This document shows positions 21,641 through 23,602 of a stretch of DNA of 23,602 bases, one piece after another; the first letter of the stretch is position 1; every line of letters begins with the position of its first letter. The notes under the pieces were generated by a model, which worked only from the letters and a program-made list of their open reading frames with translations, was not told the origin of the DNA and did not search any database. A program made the translations under genes and the position numbers. Source of the DNA: JAAFIP01 sp031390175. GTDB taxonomy: Bacteria > Pseudomonadota > Gammaproteobacteria > Burkholderiales > Burkholderiaceae_C. The stretch is taken from assembly GCA_031390175.1 (NCBI GenBank), contig JANMTF010000375.1:1-23602 (forward strand). The letters are read 5' to 3'.

Positions 21641-23290
21641 TCAGATATTGCGTAGCGCCCTGAGTGCATCCACATCCGTACGGTACATATGCAGCAGCGG
21701 CCCCACTGGCAATGCATCGGCTTTGCGCAACACCGTCTCTACGGGCAGCTTGATACCACTGATGTGCAAGGCCACACCATGCGCGTGTAATGCGGCGCAC
21801 AGTTGGCCAAACACCTCCACCCCGGTGGCATCGATGCGGTTAATGGGCTGGGCAAACAGGCATACATGGTGCACTTCAGGGTGTTGGGTCAAGTGTTCGG
21901 TAATGGCGCGCTCCAGCGCACTGGCCGAGGCAAAGTCCAGCTCGGCATCCATGCGCAAAGCATAGAGCTTGTTGGCCAGGGGCGGCAGCTTCCACAAATG
22001 GCGGTCGCGCATACTGCCGTCGCCGTGCAGTCCCACCTCGATGATGCGCGGGTGCAAACGCAGCAGCAAAAAATGCACTAAACCCATCACCACCCCCGCC
22101 AGCACGCCCCAGTAAATGCGCGGTGCGGTCAGCAGCGTCACCACAAAGGTGACGGCAGCCGTCACAGCCTCCATGCGGTCAATGCGCCACAGCCAGGCCC
22201 ACTGCTCGGGCTTGACCATGCCCATCACGGCATTGATCACCACCGCCGCCAGCACGGCGCGTGGCACATGGTGCAAAAGAGGCATCAACACCAGCAAAGT
22301 CAGCAGCACACAGGTGACGGTAGCCAGGCCCGACCAGCCCGTTTTAGCCCCCGCCTTGAGCGTAATGGCCGAGCGCGAGAACGAGGTGCTGGTGGCAAAA
22401 CTGCCGCTGAATGCACTGGCCAGTTTGGCCAGGCCTTGGCCGATCAAGTCCTGGTTGGTGTTCCACAGCTTGCCGTCCTTCAATGCTTCTATTTTGGCAC
22501 TCGACGCGGTTTCCAAAAAGCTCACCAAGGCAATCACACTGGCGGGCACGAGCAGGGCCACCAGCATGCCAGATGCTGGGAGGCTGGGCCAGTACAGGCT
22601 GGGCAAGCCCGCTGGCAGCGCGCCAATAATGGCCCCGCCGCTGGCGGAATAGCCGCTACTCCAACTGACCAACGCCGCTGCACCCGCCACCAACAACACC
22701 ATAGGCAGGCGCGGCGCGTAACGCTTGCCTAAGATCAGCAGGGCCAGCGACACCACGCCAAAGCCCAGTGCTGCCAAGTCAAAACGCGGGGCATCGAGCA
22801 AACTGGCCAACTGCCCTTGCAAGCCTAAAAATGCGGGCAACTGCGATGCCATGATGAGCAGCGCGGCCGCTTGGGTAAAGCCGGTAAACACAGGTGAACT
22901 CACCAAGTTCAGCAGCCAGCCCAGGCTGAGCATGCCCAATGCCAATTGCATCAAGCCAGACAGAATCGCCAACCACACCGCCAGGTTGACCCACTGCGCG
23001 CTGCCCGGCTCCGCCAGACCGTTGAGCGAGGCGGCAATCAGCACACAAGTCAGCGCCGCAGGCCCTACCGACAGGCGGGTTGAACTACCAAACAACACCG
23101 CAATCAAAGCAGGCAACAGCGCCGCATACAGCCCGGTAATCAAGGGCATGCCCGCAAGACCCGCATAGGCCACCGACTGGGGCACCATCACCAGCGCCAC
23201 CGTCAGGCCCGCCATCAGCTCACCGCGCAGCAAAGCCGCATGAGGGCGCGGCCAGCCAAGAAAAGGGAAATATTTTTTTACATCCAGCAT
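21641..23290 (-). CDS. SulP-family anion transporter with C-terminal STAS domain
   Basis: 549 residues from ATG 23290 (MLDVKKYFPFLGW). An upstream in-frame extension to 23455 would run through the riboswitch on the other strand and is not SulP-like. The membrane domain has the signature VMVPQSVAYAGLAGMP followed by GLYAALLPALIAVLFGSS and SVGPAALT. FSRSAITLKAGAKTGWSGL is the later conserved block. The last 110 residues form a STAS domain with RIDATGVEVFGQL in place of the usual D-S/T-T-G phosphorylation-site region. Members carry sulfate, bicarbonate or other anions; the substrate here is not determinable. It converges on no gene and ends 80 bases before the Bug start. Confidence 0.92.
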   Translation of the reverse strand: MLDVKKYFPFLGWPRPHAALLRGELMAGLTVALVMVPQSVAYAGLAGMPLITGLYAALLPALIAVLFGSSTRLSVGPAALTCVLIAASLNGLAEPGSAQWVNLAVWLAILSGLMQLALGMLSLGWLLNLVSSPVFTGFTQAAALLIMASQLPAFLGLQGQLASLLDAPRFDLAALGFGVVSLALLILGKRYAPRLPMVLLVAGAAALVSWSSGYSASGGAIIGALPAGLPSLYWPSLPASGMLVALLVPASVIALVSFLETASSAKIEALKDGKLWNTNQDLIGQGLAKLASAFSGSFATSTSFSRSAITLKAGAKTGWSGLATVTCVLLTLLVLMPLLHHVPRAVLAAVVINAVMGMVKPEQWAWLWRIDRMEAVTAAVTFVVTLLTAPRIYWGVLAGVVMGLVHFLLLRLHPRIIEVGLHGDGSMRDRHLWKLPPLANKLYALRMDAELDFASASALERAITEHLTQHPEVHHVCLFAQPINRIDATGVEVFGQLCAALHAHGVALHISGIKLPVETVLRKADALPVGPLLHMYRTDVDALRALRNI

Positions 23291-23361
23291 GCTCAGAGTA
23301 TGCCGCAGCAAAGCGCGGAAAACTCCGTTGCAAAGATCAACTTTCCCGCCCACCAATTGGT

Positions 23362-23367
23362 TAGAAT
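23362..23367 (+). promoter_or_regulatory. Candidate -10 box for the riboswitch transcript
   Basis: TAGAAT lies 12 bases before the first aptamer, a spacing that would start transcription at about the aptamer's 5' end. A weak -35 candidate (CAACTT, 23338-23343, 18-base spacer) is the best partner seen. Confidence 0.45.
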
Positions 23368-23371
23368 ACGC

Positions 23372-23573
23372 ACAGCTTGGAGAGAGTTTCCGCACAGAAA
23401 CCGCCGAAGGCGCAGTGGACACCGCAAGTGGCGGCATCTGCAAACGCTCAGGCAAAAGGACAGGCTGATTTGATTCTGTTGGAGAGAGGTTTTTTGAAGC
23501 TCAAGAAACCCACCGAAGGGGCAAGCGCTGCATCGCCAGCGTGAATCTCTCAGGTAAAGCGGACAACAGGGTT
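23372..23573 (+). ncRNA. Tandem glycine riboswitch
   Basis: Two consecutive glycine aptamers. The first (about 23379-23462) starts GGAGAG and has ACCGCCGAAGG and CTCAGGCAAAAGGACAG. The second (about 23481-23570) starts GGAGAG and has CACCGAAGGGGCAAGC and CTCTCAGGTAAAGCGGACA. The two are joined by a linker of about 18 bases. Spacing and core motifs match the cooperative tandem class. It should control a plus-strand gene beyond the right edge; in betaproteobacteria this is usually gcvT of the glycine cleavage system, which is expectation and not seen here. The expression platform is cut off by the window end. Confidence 0.93.
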
Positions 23574-23602
23574 CCCGTCGCAGTCCAATCGTGGCCTGCG
23601 AC

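Noticed and set aside
23291..23455. N-terminal extension of the SulP protein
   Set aside because: The extension is not SulP-like and is the complement of the riboswitch; ATG 23290 gives a normal N-terminus.

Overview
The window looks like a chromosome segment of a betaproteobacterium, most likely of the Comamonadaceae (Rhodoferax/Polaromonas/Acidovorax-like). The reasons are the Bug-type periplasmic receptor, the TRAP and TAXI proteins, the acid-sugar gene set, a tandem glycine riboswitch at the right edge, and short intergenic repeats that resemble ones I associate with that family. The family-level placement is inference; no rRNA or tRNA is present to confirm it.

Left part (1-4959): a secreted galactose-oxidase/glyoxal-oxidase-like copper radical protein on the minus strand with its own terminator; a minus-strand short-chain dehydrogenase; and, divergent from it, electron-transfer flavoprotein:ubiquinone oxidoreductase. 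From 4960 to 5686 there is a 727-base non-coding stretch. It holds a short repeat just after the ETF-QO stop and a roughly 176-bp element with long imperfect inverted repeats.

Centre (5687-12485): five consecutive plus-strand genes for membrane-anchored TAXI-family solute-receptor-like proteins. They are arranged as A1-B1-A2-B2-C: two tandem copies of an A-B pair, then a more distant fifth member. Each has an N-terminal membrane helix, a periplasmic TAXI domain, a second membrane helix and a conserved helical cytoplasmic tail of about 80 residues. No TAXI membrane permease is present. The fifth gene overlaps the next gene, denD, by ATGA, which ties the array to acid-sugar catabolism. This is the least explained system in the window.

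Right part (12482-21561): a complete-looking four-carbon acid-sugar (D-erythronate / L-threonate) locus in two convergent blocks. Plus strand: denD (D-erythronate dehydrogenase), then TRAP dctP-dctQ-dctM. Minus strand, read right to left: Bug receptor, ltnD (L-threonate dehydrogenase), otnK (3-oxo-tetronate kinase), otnC (3-oxo-tetronate 4-phosphate decarboxylase), otnI (2-oxo-tetronate isomerase). Expected flow: the TRAP transporter imports the acid; DenD or LtnD oxidises it to 2-oxo-tetronate; OtnI converts this to 3-oxo-tetronate; OtnK phosphorylates it; OtnC releases CO2 and dihydroxyacetone phosphate. No transcriptional regulator is encoded in the window.

Right edge: a SulP-family anion transporter with a STAS domain on the minus strand. 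Divergent from it, on the plus strand, is a tandem glycine riboswitch whose controlled gene (probably the glycine cleavage operon) lies beyond the window. No CRISPR array, tRNA, rRNA or complete insertion sequence was found.
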